From Maritimibacter sp. 55A14 (GTDB lineage Bacteria > Pseudomonadota > Alphaproteobacteria > Rhodobacterales > Rhodobacteraceae): a DNA stretch of 64,000 bases. The DNA lies in contig NZ_QEYE01000017.1 of assembly GCF_003122205.1 (NCBI RefSeq), positions 1 to 64,000 of the forward strand. Reading direction: 5' to 3'. Shown in pieces: positions 49,721 through 59,744 of this stretch. The notes beneath the pieces are model-generated. The model ran no database searches and was not told the origin of the DNA. It worked only from the letters and a program-made list of their open reading frames with translations. Positions within the stretch are counted from its first letter, which is position 1, and each line of letters begins with the position of its first letter. The position numbers and the translations under genes were made by a program.

Positions 49721-51091
49721 TTAGCCCAGGACCGCCTTGACGGCTTTCGCGGTCTTGTCGACCACGATATCCGCCTCGTCGGGCGTGATGCAGAGCGGCG
49801 GCGCGAAGCCCAGGATATCGCCCTGCGGCATGGCGCGGGAAATCACGCCTTCAGACAGCAGCGCGGCGGCCAGTCGGGCGCCGACCTTGCTGGCGGGGTC
49901 GAAGTAGGTGCGGCTCTTCTTGTCCTCGACGAATTCGACGGCGCAGAGAAGGCCCTCGCCCCGAACGTCGCCGACATTGGCATGCGCGCCGATCGCGTCC
50001 TGCATCGCGGCTTTGAAATAGGCGCCGGTCTGGCCCGCATTGGACACCAGACCGAGTTCGTCGATGAGCTTGAGGTTGGCTACGCCCGCGGCGGCCCCGA
50101 TCGGGTGCGCGGAATAGGTCCAGCCGTGGCCGATCGGACCCAGCTCGTCCGCGCCCTGTTCCAGCACCTTCCAGACCTTGTCGGAAACGATGGAGCCTGA
50201 GAGCGGCGCATAGGCCGACGTCAGCCCTTTGGCGATGGTGATGATGTCCGCCTCGATCCCGTAATGGTCGGAGCCGAACATCGTCCCCAGGCGCCCGAAG
50301 CCGGTCACCACCTCGTCGGCGATCAGCAGGATGTCGTGCTTGCGCAGGATCGGCTGGATCGCTTCCCAATAGCCCGCCGGCGGCGGCACCAGGCCGCCGG
50401 TCCCCAGCGCCGGCTCGCCGATGAAGGCGGCGATCGTATCGGCGCCCTCGCGTTCGATCAGCGCCTCAAGCTCGGCGGCGCAATGGGCCACGAACTCCGA
50501 CTCCGACAGGCTGGTATCGGCGCGGCGATAGTAATAGGGCGCCTCGGTGTGGATGATCTGGCTCATCGGCAGATCGAATTTCTTGTGGAACAGCTCCAGC
50601 CCGGTCAGCGAGCCGGTGATCAGGCCCGAGCCGTGATAGCCGCGCCAGCGCGAGATGATCTTCTTCTTCTCGGGGCGGCCCAGCACGTTGTTGTAGTACC
50701 AGACCAGCTTGACGTTGGTCTCGTTCGCGTCCGACCCGCCGAGACCGAAATAGACCTTCGACATGTTCTTGGGTGCGCGGTCCAGGATCATCTTGGCCAG
50801 CGTGATCGAGATTTCCGTGCCGTGTCCCACATAGGCGTGGTAATAGGCCAGTTCGCGCGCCTGCGTGGCGATGGCCTCGGCGATTTCGGGCCGGCCATAG
50901 CCGACATTGACGCAGTAAAGGCCGGCGAAGGCGTCGAGCAGGCGCACGCCGTCGCGGTCCTCGATATAGACGCCCTTGCCGCCGGAGATGATGCGGTTGG
51001 GGGCCTCGCCGCGGGCGAATTGCGCCAGGTGGGTGGAGGGATGGAAGAAGTTTTCGCGGTCCCACTGGCTCAGTTGATCGTTGGTCAGCAT
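49721..51091 (-). CDS. Class III aminotransferase, DoeD-like (diaminobutyrate/omega-amino acid transaminase)
   Basis: A 456-residue PLP enzyme of the class III family. The cofactor lysine is in ITIAKGLTSAYAPLSG, preceded by DEVVTGFGRLGTMFGSDHYG. DPASKVGARLAAALLSEGVI and HGLTEH-type elements follow. Neighbours suggest it acts on the amino acid made by the DoeA-like and M20 enzymes, as DoeD does on 2,4-diaminobutyrate. Its paralogues also use taurine, GABA or putrescine, so the substrate is inferred. Co-directional with the dehydrogenase and AsnC regulator genes. Confidence 0.85.
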   Translation of the reverse strand: MLTNDQLSQWDRENFFHPSTHLAQFARGEAPNRIISGGKGVYIEDRDGVRLLDAFAGLYCVNVGYGRPEIAEAIATQARELAYYHAYVGHGTEISITLAKMILDRAPKNMSKVYFGLGGSDANETNVKLVWYYNNVLGRPEKKKIISRWRGYHGSGLITGSLTGLELFHKKFDLPMSQIIHTEAPYYYRRADTSLSESEFVAHCAAELEALIEREGADTIAAFIGEPALGTGGLVPPPAGYWEAIQPILRKHDILLIADEVVTGFGRLGTMFGSDHYGIEADIITIAKGLTSAYAPLSGSIVSDKVWKVLEQGADELGPIGHGWTYSAHPIGAAAGVANLKLIDELGLVSNAGQTGAYFKAAMQDAIGAHANVGDVRGEGLLCAVEFVEDKKSRTYFDPASKVGARLAAALLSEGVISRAMPQGDILGFAPPLCITPDEADIVVDKTAKAVKAVLG

Positions 51092-51157
51092 CTCGGTTTC
51101 CTCTTGCTTGTTCCGCGGGGGCGGACTGCGGCCCCCGGCTTGATATCCATGCGGGTG

Positions 51158-52642
51158 TCAGGCCCAGTCGCGGCAGACATACTTGACTTCGGTATAGGCT
51201 TCCATGCCCAGCCGGGCGCCTTCGCGGTTGATGCCCGACTGCTTGTAGCCGCCGAAGGGAATGGGCGCACCCGTGACCTTGGTCCGGTTGACCGCGACCA
51301 TGCCGTATTCCAGCGCGCGCGAGGCGCGGTAGATGCGGCGCGGGTCCATCGTGTGCAGATAGGCGACCAGCCCGTACTCGGTGTCGTTGGCGCGCGCCAG
51401 CACGTCCTCCTCGGTGTCGAAGGCTGTCAGCGCCGCGACCGGCCCGAAGGTTTCCTCGTGCATGATGCAGGCGGCGTCCGGCACATCTGCCAGCACCGTC
51501 GGCTCGAAGAAGAGATCGCCCGCGGCGTGGCGGTTGCCGCCGACCAGGCAGCGCGCGCCCTGTTTCAGGGCGTCGGCGACGTGCTCCTCCTGCTTGGCGA
51601 TGGCGGCGGCGTTCATAAGCGGCCCGATATCGGGATCGTCGAGGCCCGGCCCGACGGTCAGCTTGGCGGTGGCGTCGGCGAATTTGCGACAGAACTGGTC
51701 GTAGACCGGCCGCTCGATATAGAATCGGTTGGCGCCCAGGCAATCCTGGCCCGAGGTTGCGAATTTCGCCTTCACCGCCTCGGCCACGGCCTGATCGAGA
51801 TCGGCATCGGCGAAGACGATGAACGGGGCATGGCCGCCAAGCTCCATCACCAGCCGTTTCACGGTGTCGGCGCATTGGCGGTAGAGCAACTGCCCGATAT
51901 TCGTGGAGCCGGTGAAGGACAGCGCGCGCACGCGCTTGTCGCTGGTCCAGGGTTCGACCACGGTGCTGGCGCGGCCGGTGATGACATTAAAGGCGCCCGC
52001 CGGCATGCCGGCGCGTTCGGCCAGTTCCGCCAGCGCCAGGGCTGAGAAGGGCGTCTCGCCCGAGGGATGCGCCACGACCGTGCAACCCGCCGCCATCGCC
52101 GCGCCGGCCTTGCGGGTCAGCATGGCAGAGGGGAAGTTCCAGGGAGTGATGAGCGCGGCCACGCCCATCGGCTCGCGCCAGACCTCGACCTCGGCATCGG
52201 GCAGGTGGCTTGTGACGCCCTCGATATTCGGGCGCTTGGCCTCCTCCGCGTAGAATTCCACGAAGGAGGCGGCATAGTCGATCTCGCCGCGCGATTCCGA
52301 GATCGGCTTGCCCTGCTCGAGCGTCATCATCAGCGCCAGATCTTCCTTGTGCTCGATCATCAGCTCGTACCAGCGGCGCAGGATGCGCGAACGTTCCTGC
52401 GGCAGCAGCCCGGACCAGATCGGGAAGGCGGCATGGGCGGCGTCCACGGCAAGGCGGGATTCGTCGGCCGAAAGGCTTGCGACCTCGCCCAGCCAGCTTC
52501 CGTCGGCCGGGTTGGTCACGTCGATCGTGGCGCCGTCGGCGGCGCCGCACCATTTGCCGTCTATGTATGAGAACTGCCGCACGAGGCGCGGGTCCGAGAG
52601 ATGGCCAAGCGGGCTGTTGGGCAGCGGTTGCGTCTGCGTCAT
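51158..52642 (-). CDS. Semialdehyde dehydrogenase, GabD/DoeC-like
   Basis: A 494-residue aldehyde dehydrogenase. The catalytic cysteine is C301 in TSGQDCLGANRFYIE, and the general base is E267 in MELGGHAPF. The NAD(P)-loop FTGSTNIGQLLYR is intact. The usual cofactor lysine (VVKPAE) is replaced by a histidine in TVVAHPSGETPFS (residue 192), a point to check. It likely oxidises succinate semialdehyde or aspartate semialdehyde; DoeC has the latter role in ectoine breakdown. Same direction as the aminotransferase, 66 bases apart. Confidence 0.87.
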   Translation of the reverse strand: MTQTQPLPNSPLGHLSDPRLVRQFSYIDGKWCGAADGATIDVTNPADGSWLGEVASLSADESRLAVDAAHAAFPIWSGLLPQERSRILRRWYELMIEHKEDLALMMTLEQGKPISESRGEIDYAASFVEFYAEEAKRPNIEGVTSHLPDAEVEVWREPMGVAALITPWNFPSAMLTRKAGAAMAAGCTVVAHPSGETPFSALALAELAERAGMPAGAFNVITGRASTVVEPWTSDKRVRALSFTGSTNIGQLLYRQCADTVKRLVMELGGHAPFIVFADADLDQAVAEAVKAKFATSGQDCLGANRFYIERPVYDQFCRKFADATAKLTVGPGLDDPDIGPLMNAAAIAKQEEHVADALKQGARCLVGGNRHAAGDLFFEPTVLADVPDAACIMHEETFGPVAALTAFDTEEDVLARANDTEYGLVAYLHTMDPRRIYRASRALEYGMVAVNRTKVTGAPIPFGGYKQSGINREGARLGMEAYTEVKYVCRDWA

Positions 52643-52771
52643 TCGATCCTCCGGTGGGGAATGCGGTTTGTGCGCAGCCTAAGTCGCGGCTTGGCGAAAG
52701 TGGCTCCAAAGCCTGCGGCCCGCGCAGAGGATTCCTCCAAACTTGGCCGGGGGTGGCAGTGGATTCTTCTG

Positions 52772-53254
52772 TCAGCCGGGGTCAGGCAGCAGTCCGGGAG
52801 GTATGCCGGCAGAGGATTTGACTGGCTTGGTCACGATGTAGGTGTAGTAGCGGGCAAGCCCGATCCGGGCCTCCAGCATGGTGTCGATCAGCCGCTGATA
52901 GGTGTCGATATCGGTGGTCACGACCTGCATGAGGTAGTCGAACCCGCCACCCAGCGCCCAGCAGCCGGTGACTTCCTCGTAGGCCATGACGCCACGTTCA
53001 AATGCTTGAAAGGCTTCGGCTTTATGCCCCTCCAGCTCCACCGCGACGAAGATTGTCACATGCGGGCCGAGCGCGCGCGGCGAAATCTCGGCATGGTAGC
53101 CCGCGATCACGCCGGCCTCTTCGAGCCGCTTGAGGCGCTCCCAGCAGGGCGTGGGCGAGAGGTTGATGCGGCGCGCAAGTTCGGCCTTCGTGATCCGCCC
53201 CTCGGCGGAGAGTACACGAAGTATCTCGATATCGCGGGCGTCGAGTTTCAGCAC
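52772..53254 (-). CDS. Lrp/AsnC-family regulator, DoeX-like
   Basis: A 160-residue regulator with an N-terminal winged HTH (LDARDIEILRVLSAEGRITKAELARRINLSPTPCWERLKRLEEAG, about 3-46) and a RAM ligand-binding domain (about 65-145, ALGGGFDYLMQVVTTD). Lrp-type rings bind DNA cooperatively and respond to an amino acid. It is divergent from the DoeA-like gene across 241 bases and upstream of the dehydrogenase genes, the position of DoeX in Halomonas elongata. Control of the surrounding catabolic genes is therefore likely. Confidence 0.88.
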   Translation of the reverse strand: MLKLDARDIEILRVLSAEGRITKAELARRINLSPTPCWERLKRLEEAGVIAGYHAEISPRALGPHVTIFVAVELEGHKAEAFQAFERGVMAYEEVTGCWALGGGFDYLMQVVTTDIDTYQRLIDTMLEARIGLARYYTYIVTKPVKSSAGIPPGLLPDPG

Positions 53255-53495
53255 CGATCCGATCCCTTGTCGCTACCGGGCGATCTTTGGTCGCCTTCGT
53301 TGGGGTAACCTGCCCCCCAAGCAGCATTTTTATGTCCATACCCACTGCCCCGCGTTCCGGAGCGAAGCGAAACGACCGGAAGGGCGGGCAGCGACCCAAA
53401 GCAGCATGTCGGCCGCGCGAAAGTCAACTGCCTTGCAGTCTGGCCTCGTGCGGACCTGAGCGTTCCGGCCCGCAGGCCAGGAAGGAGATCGAGCA
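53255..53495. promoter_or_regulatory. Divergent control region between the AsnC-type regulator and the DoeA-like gene
   Basis: No ORF is convincing in these 241 bases. Features seen: an AT-rich patch near 53318-53335, the repeated 9-mer AAGCAGCAT at about 53320 and 53399 (79 bases apart), and TTCCGG/CCGGAA arms near 53350-53378. A Lrp-type octamer would bind such phased sites, but I cannot define a box. AGGAAGGAG directly precedes the DoeA-like start codon at 53496. Confidence 0.4.
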
Positions 53496-54680
53496 ATGCC
53501 TATCGAGAATGCCCCGTTCAGCGCGCAGGAGTATCAGCGCCGCCTGGCCAGGACGCGGGCCGCAATGGAAGCGGCCGGGATCGACGTGCTCTTCGTCGAG
53601 GACCCGTCGAACATGGCCTGGCTGACCGGTTATGACGGTTGGTCCTTCTATGTCCATCAGGGGGTGATCGTCACCCATGACACCGATCCGATCTGGTGGG
53701 GGCGGCTGCAGGACGGCAACGGCGCACGGCGCACCGTCTGGATGGAGGATGGCTGCGTGACCTCCTATGCCGACCACTTCGTGCAATCGACCGTCTATCA
53801 CCCGATGCAGGCGCTGGCCGCCGACCTCAAGGCGATGGGGCTGGGCGCCGCCCGGCTGGGGCTGGAACTGGAGAACTACTACTTCTCCGCCAAGGCCTAC
53901 CTGGTGCTGCGCGAGGAAATGCCGGAGGCCGAGCTTGTCGATGCGACCGCGCTGGTCAACTGGCAGCGTGCGATCAAGTCCGAGGAAGAGATCGTCTTCA
54001 TGCGCCGCGCCGCGCGCATCACCGAGCGGATGATCGACGGCCTGGTGGAGCGTGTGGCGCCCGGCGCACCCAAGAACGAGGTCGTGGGTGAGATCTACCG
54101 CGATGCGGTCGGTGGCGCGGACGGGCATTGGGGCGACTACCCGGCGATCGTGCCGCTGCTGCCTTCGGGCGCGGATGCGACCGCGCCGCACCTGACCTGG
54201 GACGGGCGCGCCTTCGAGGGGGGCGAGGCGACCTTCTTCGAGATCTCGGGCTGCTACCGGCGCTATCACGCGCCGCTCTGCCGCACGATCTTCCTGGGCA
54301 CGCCGCCCGATGACATGCGCCGCGCCGAGGCGGCGCTGGTGGCGGGGCTCGAAGCGGGGCTCGATGCCGCCCGCGTGGGCAACCGCGCCTGTGACATCGC
54401 CAACGCGCTCAACGGCGCGCTGAAAAAGGCCGGGATCGACCGCACCGGGCGCTGCGGATATCCTATCGGGCTGAGCTATCCGCCGGACTGGGGCGAGCGC
54501 ACGATCTCGCTGCGCCCGGAGGACGAGACCGTCCTGCAACCGGGCATGACCTTTCATTTCATGCCCGGATTGTGGATGGATGACTGGGGGTTGGAGATTA
54601 CCGAATCGATTCTGATTCGGGACAGCGGCCCGGCAGAGCCGTTTTGCGACCGTCCCCGGCAGCTATACGTGAAGGACTGA
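53496..54680 (+). CDS. doeA: DoeA/EutD-like ectoine hydrolase (M24 fold)
   Basis: A 394-residue pita-bread-fold protein. FVEDPSNMAWLTGYDGWSFYVHQG (about 34-56) is typical of the DoeA/EutD group. In true M24 peptidases the metal-binding aspartates sit in D-x-x-x...DITR; here the region reads FFEISGCYRRYHAPLCRTIFLG, with E249 and no second aspartate, as I recall for ectoine hydrolases that work without the usual metal pair. DoeA opens the ring of ectoine to acetyl-diaminobutyrate. Neighbours (aminotransferase, semialdehyde dehydrogenase, AsnC regulator) fit. A general Xaa-Pro-type peptidase is the alternative. Confidence 0.75.
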   Translation: MPIENAPFSAQEYQRRLARTRAAMEAAGIDVLFVEDPSNMAWLTGYDGWSFYVHQGVIVTHDTDPIWWGRLQDGNGARRTVWMEDGCVTSYADHFVQSTVYHPMQALAADLKAMGLGAARLGLELENYYFSAKAYLVLREEMPEAELVDATALVNWQRAIKSEEEIVFMRRAARITERMIDGLVERVAPGAPKNEVVGEIYRDAVGGADGHWGDYPAIVPLLPSGADATAPHLTWDGRAFEGGEATFFEISGCYRRYHAPLCRTIFLGTPPDDMRRAEAALVAGLEAGLDAARVGNRACDIANALNGALKKAGIDRTGRCGYPIGLSYPPDWGERTISLRPEDETVLQPGMTFHFMPGLWMDDWGLEITESILIRDSGPAEPFCDRPRQLYVKD

Positions 54681-54684
54681 ACAT

Positions 54685-55851
54685 ATGTCTGAACTAGGTG
54701 AAACCGTCAGCATCCTGCATGACCTGATCGCCTTTCCGACCGTGTCGGCCTGGTCGAACCTGGAAATGATCGCCTATCTGGCCGAGCGGCTGGAACGCGC
54801 GGGGGCGCGGGTGACGCTCTATCAGGACGACACCGGGCAGAAGGCCAATCTCTTCGCCTCGCTTGGGCCGGAAGAGCAGGGCGGCATCGTCCTGTCGGGC
54901 CATTCCGACGTGGTCCCCGCGCAGGGCCCGGACTGGACCTCCGATCCCTTCGAGATGGTGGAGGACAAGGGACTGCTCTATGGCCGCGGCACCTGCGACA
55001 TGAAAGGCTTCATCGCCGCCGCGACCGCGATGGCGCCCTTCTATGCCGAGCGCCGGCTGAGCCGACCCATCCATTTCGCTTTCACCTATGACGAGGAGGT
55101 GGGCTGCCTCGGTGCGCGCAACCTGGTCGATGAGCTCAAGGCGCGCGACATCCGACCCGAGATCGCGATCATAGGCGAACCGACCTCGATGCAGATCGTC
55201 GAGGGCCACAAGGGCTGCCATGAATACACCGCCGAATTCTGCGGGCTGGCCGGGCATGGCTCTGCCCCCGACCGGGGGGTGAACGCCGCGGAATACGCCT
55301 CGCGCTATGTGGCGCGGCTCTTGCAGTTGCGCGAGGCGCTGAAGGGCCGGGCGCCGGCCAACAGCCGGTTCGACCCGCCATGGACCACGATCAATATCGG
55401 CCGCATTTCGGGCGGCGTGGCCCATAACGTGATCGCCGACCGGGCCGAGGTCGAGTGGGAGATGCGCCCGGTTCAGGCCTCAGACGCGATCTTCGTGCTG
55501 GAGGATCTGCACGCCTACTGCCAGGAGGACCTGCTGCCCGCGATGCGCGCGGTGGAGCCAGAGGCGGCGATCCTGACCCATGTCATTGGCGAGGTCTGCG
55601 GGCTTGAACCCGCCGACGAGAACGCCGCGCGCGCCCTCGTGGCGGAACTGACCGGCAATAACGGCGCCGAGGTCGTGCCCTTCGGCACCGAGGCGGGGCT
55701 GTTTCAGGAAATGGGCATGTCCGCGGTGCTCTGCGGTCCCGGCTCCATCGAGCAGGCGCACAAGCCGGACGAATATGTGGCGATCTCCCAACTCGAGATC
55801 TGTCTCGACATGCTCAAGGCATTAGGCGAGAGGCTGGAGCCGGCGGCCTGA
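54685..55851 (+). CDS. M20-family deacetylase, ArgE-like
   Basis: A 388-residue zinc amidohydrolase. HSDVVPAQGPDW, GRGTCDMKGFIAA and YDEEVGCLGARN are the metal-ligand and catalytic-glutamate motifs, and SIEQAHKPDEYV holds the last ligand histidine. The family includes acetylornithine deacetylase. It begins four bases after the DoeA-like stop, so the two are translated together. In classic ectoine clusters this place is taken by DoeB, an AstE/AspA-type deacetylase; here an unrelated M20 enzyme may remove the acetyl group from acetyl-diaminobutyrate. That is an inference from context. Confidence 0.87.
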   Translation: MSELGETVSILHDLIAFPTVSAWSNLEMIAYLAERLERAGARVTLYQDDTGQKANLFASLGPEEQGGIVLSGHSDVVPAQGPDWTSDPFEMVEDKGLLYGRGTCDMKGFIAAATAMAPFYAERRLSRPIHFAFTYDEEVGCLGARNLVDELKARDIRPEIAIIGEPTSMQIVEGHKGCHEYTAEFCGLAGHGSAPDRGVNAAEYASRYVARLLQLREALKGRAPANSRFDPPWTTINIGRISGGVAHNVIADRAEVEWEMRPVQASDAIFVLEDLHAYCQEDLLPAMRAVEPEAAILTHVIGEVCGLEPADENAARALVAELTGNNGAEVVPFGTEAGLFQEMGMSAVLCGPGSIEQAHKPDEYVAISQLEICLDMLKALGERLEPAA

Positions 55852-55865
55852 TCGCGGTTGCGCGC

Positions 55866-56827
<962 letters not shown>

Positions 56828-56831
<4 letters not shown>

Positions 56832-57790
56832 GCCCGGCTCTCCGCCCGTTCGGCATGGTGGCAGGCGACGCCGGCGCGGAAAGCCGGCGCCTCGGCCGCG
56901 CAGCGCGCGGTCGCGAGCGGACAGCGCGGGTGATAGGCACAGCCGGAGGGCAGGGCGGTGATCGGCGGCATGGAGCCCGGTATCTGGTCGAGCCGCGCGC
57001 CGCGCCGGGCCTTCTGCGGCAGCGCGCCCAGCAGACCGCGCGTATAGGGATGGGCGGGCGCGTCGATCAGACGGCGCGTCGGTCCCGCCTCGACGCAGAG
57101 CCCGGCATACATGATCATCAGCCGCTCCGTCACCTCGGCCACCACGCCCAGGTCGTGGGTGATCAGGATCAGCCCGACATTGTTCTCGCGGCAGAGCCGC
57201 AGGATCAGCGCCATGATCTCGGCCTGGATGGTAACATCGAGCGCGGTGGTGGGCTCGTCGGCGATGATGATCTCGGGCTCGGTCAGAAGCGCGATGGCGA
57301 TCACCACGCGCTGGCGCAGCCCGCCCGAAAGCTCATGCGGGTAGGCGTCGATGCGCGACTCCGCCGAGGGGATGGAGACCTGTTTCAACCGTTCGACCGA
57401 CAGGCGCCGCGCCGCGGCCTTCGAGATGTCGCGGTGCGCGCGGAGCGTCTCGATCATCTGGGTGCCGATGGTCAGCACCGGGTTCAGCGTCATCATCGGA
57501 TCCTGGAATATCATCGAGATGCGGTTGCCGCGAATGTCGCGGATCGCGGGTTCCGGCAGGCGCAGGATGTCCCGGCCGTCGAAGAAGATGGAGCCAGCGG
57601 TGATCCGACCCGGCGGTGCGATCAGATCGAGGATCGCGAAAGCCAGCATCGACTTTCCCGCGCCGCTTTCGCCCACCACGCCCAGCCGCTCGCCGCGCTC
57701 CAGCGTCAGGTCGACGCCGCGCAGCGCCTCGACCTCGCGCCTGCCGCTGGGAAAGGCCACGTGCAGGTCGCGGATGTCGAGCAGCGGCAT
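56828..57790 (-). CDS. Oligopeptide-type ABC transporter ATP-binding protein (OppD/DppD)
   Basis: A 320-residue ATPase starting [29 protein letters not shown]. Walker A is [11 protein letters not shown], the signature [18 protein letters not shown], and Walker [15 protein letters not shown]. The C-terminal cysteine-rich stretch [14 protein letters not shown] matches the Opp/Dpp family. ATG at 57790 is chosen because its A overlaps the permease stop (ATGA); the frame opens far upstream but without similarity. Partner of the ATPase downstream. Confidence 0.92.
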
Positions 57791-58698
57791 CAGTCCTCCC
57801 CCCGCCGGAGTTTCGGGTTGAGCGTGTCGCGCAGCCAGTCGCCCAGCAGGTTGAGCGCCAGGATCAGCGCAATCAGCACCAGCGCGGGATAGAGCGTGAT
57901 CCACCAGCTTCCCGAGAAGATGAACTCGAACCCCGACCGGATGAGCGAGCCGAGCGACGGGCGCTCCACCGGCATGCCGAGGCCCAGGAAGCTCAACGAG
58001 GCTTCGATCATGATCGCCTCGGCCACCTGGATGGTCGAGATTACCAGCACCGGTGTCAGGGTGTTGGGCAGGATGTGGCGGAACATGACCAACCGCGCCG
58101 GCAACCCGATGACGCGGGCCGCGTCCACGTATTCCTTCTTCTTCTCCGCCAGGACCGAGGCGCGCACGGTGCGCGCGAATTTCGGCCATTCGGCGATGCC
58201 GATCACCGCGATCAGGATCGGAATCGCGAGTTGCGAATAGGTCGCCGCGCCGAAGGCCGTCTGGAAGATCGCCAGCGCGATGATCGCCATCATCAGCGTG
58301 GAAAGCGAGAGCTGGATATCCGCCAGCCGCATGAGAAAACTGTCGATCCAGCCGCCGCGATAGCCCGCCACCAGCCCCAGCGTGACGCCGATGACGCCCT
58401 GCACCGCCACCGCGCCCAGCCCGATCAGCAGCGAGATGCCGGTGCCGTACATGATGGTGGAGAGCACGCCGCGTCCCTGCGCATCCGTACCCAGCAGGAA
58501 GCGCGGGTCGCCGCCGGGCATCCAGCTTGGCGGCATCTCGCTGTCCATGATGTCAAGCTGCATCAGGTCATAGGGGTTCTGCGGCGCGATCAGCGGCGCG
58601 GTTGCTGCCATCAGCACCAGCACCAGCGCCACTGTTCCGGCGCAGATCGCCACCGGGTCGCCCAGGAAACGGGTCGTGAAGGCGCGGGCGGAAATCAT
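57790..58698 (-). CDS. Oligopeptide-type ABC transporter permease (OppC/DppC)
   Basis: A 302-residue membrane protein with six helices. LLGTDAQGRGVLSTIMYGTGISLLIG and the EAA loop EYVDAARVIGLPARLVMFRHILPN are hallmarks of the OppC permeases. The N-terminus is cytoplasmic. It forms the channel with the OppB-type subunit, whose stop lies one base before its start. Overlaps the ATPase gene by 3 bases. Confidence 0.92.
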   Translation of the reverse strand: MISARAFTTRFLGDPVAICAGTVALVLVLMAATAPLIAPQNPYDLMQLDIMDSEMPPSWMPGGDPRFLLGTDAQGRGVLSTIMYGTGISLLIGLGAVAVQGVIGVTLGLVAGYRGGWIDSFLMRLADIQLSLSTLMMAIIALAIFQTAFGAATYSQLAIPILIAVIGIAEWPKFARTVRASVLAEKKKEYVDAARVIGLPARLVMFRHILPNTLTPVLVISTIQVAEAIMIEASLSFLGLGMPVERPSLGSLIRSGFEFIFSGSWWITLYPALVLIALILALNLLGDWLRDTLNPKLRRGED

Positions 58699-58699
58699 C

Positions 58700-59686
58700 T
58701 CAGGCGCGGGCTCCGGGCAGTTTCACCATTGGGTTGATGAGCGTGTAGATCAGATCGACGATGGTGTTCACGATCACGAAGATCAGCCCCACCACGATGA
58801 TGTAGGCGATAATCAGGGGTGTATCGACGCGGTTCACCGCCTCCAGGAAGAGAAACCCCATGCCGGGCCACTGGAAGACGGTCTCGGTCAGGATCGTGTA
58901 GGCGATCAGCGTGCCGATCTGAAGCCCGCCGACCGTCACCACCGGCAGCAGAGTATTGCGGAACGCGTGCACATAGCGGATGCGCCGCGGGCTCAGGCCC
59001 TTGGCCTGTGCGAAGCGGACATATTCGGTGCCCATTGCTTCCATCATCTCGGCGCGGATCAGCCGGATGAAGAGCGGCAGCATGATCGAGCTGAGCGTAA
59101 CCGAGGGCAAGAGCAGATGCGCCAGCCCGTCGGCGGTCAGAAACCCGGTCTCCCAGCCCCAGGGCAGCGCCAGCGTCTCACCGCGCCCGAAGGCTGGAAG
59201 CCAGCCCAGTTCGACCCCGAAGAACCAGACCAGGAAGATCGCGGTCAGGAAGACCGGCACCGAGATGCCGATGATCGAGAAGGACATGATCGCGCGCGCG
59301 GGCCAGCTTTGCGGGTTGATCGCGCAATAGATGCCCGCGGGCACCGATAGCGACACGAAGATCAGCGTGGCTCCGATCACCAGTTCGAACGTAGCGGAAA
59401 ACTTGTCGGCGATCACCTCCAGCGCCGGGCGCTTGAAGAAATAGGAGGTGCCCAGGTCGCCCCGCACGGCCTTCGACAGGAAGCGCGCATATTGCACGGC
59501 AAAGGGATCTTTCAGGCCCATCTCGCCGCGTAGCGCCTCGCGCTCGGCCTCCGACACGGATTGCCCGACAAGCTCGCGCAGCGGATCGCCCAGGTTGCTC
59601 TGGATGGTGAAGCCGATCAGCGAGATCACGAACATCACCACCAGCGCCTGCACGGCGCGCCGGATCAGGAAGGCGAGGATATGCAT
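58700..59686 (-). CDS. Oligopeptide-type ABC transporter permease (OppB/DppB)
   Basis: A 328-residue membrane protein with six helices, starting MHILAFLIRRAVQALVVMFVISLIGF. The EAA loop is EYVRFAQAKGLSPRRIRYVHAFRNTLLPVV. It pairs with the OppC-type permease. The gap of 58 bases to the binding-protein gene upstream has no feature beyond a short spacer. Order is binding protein, OppB, OppC, OppD, OppF, the normal order of such operons. Confidence 0.92.
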   Translation of the reverse strand: MHILAFLIRRAVQALVVMFVISLIGFTIQSNLGDPLRELVGQSVSEAEREALRGEMGLKDPFAVQYARFLSKAVRGDLGTSYFFKRPALEVIADKFSATFELVIGATLIFVSLSVPAGIYCAINPQSWPARAIMSFSIIGISVPVFLTAIFLVWFFGVELGWLPAFGRGETLALPWGWETGFLTADGLAHLLLPSVTLSSIMLPLFIRLIRAEMMEAMGTEYVRFAQAKGLSPRRIRYVHAFRNTLLPVVTVGGLQIGTLIAYTILTETVFQWPGMGFLFLEAVNRVDTPLIIAYIIVVGLIFVIVNTIVDLIYTLINPMVKLPGARA

Positions 59687-59744
59687 GGGCGCCCTTCGCG
59701 AGAGGGGCCGGGGCGCCTGTGTTCCGCGTCCCGGCCCGGTTGGC

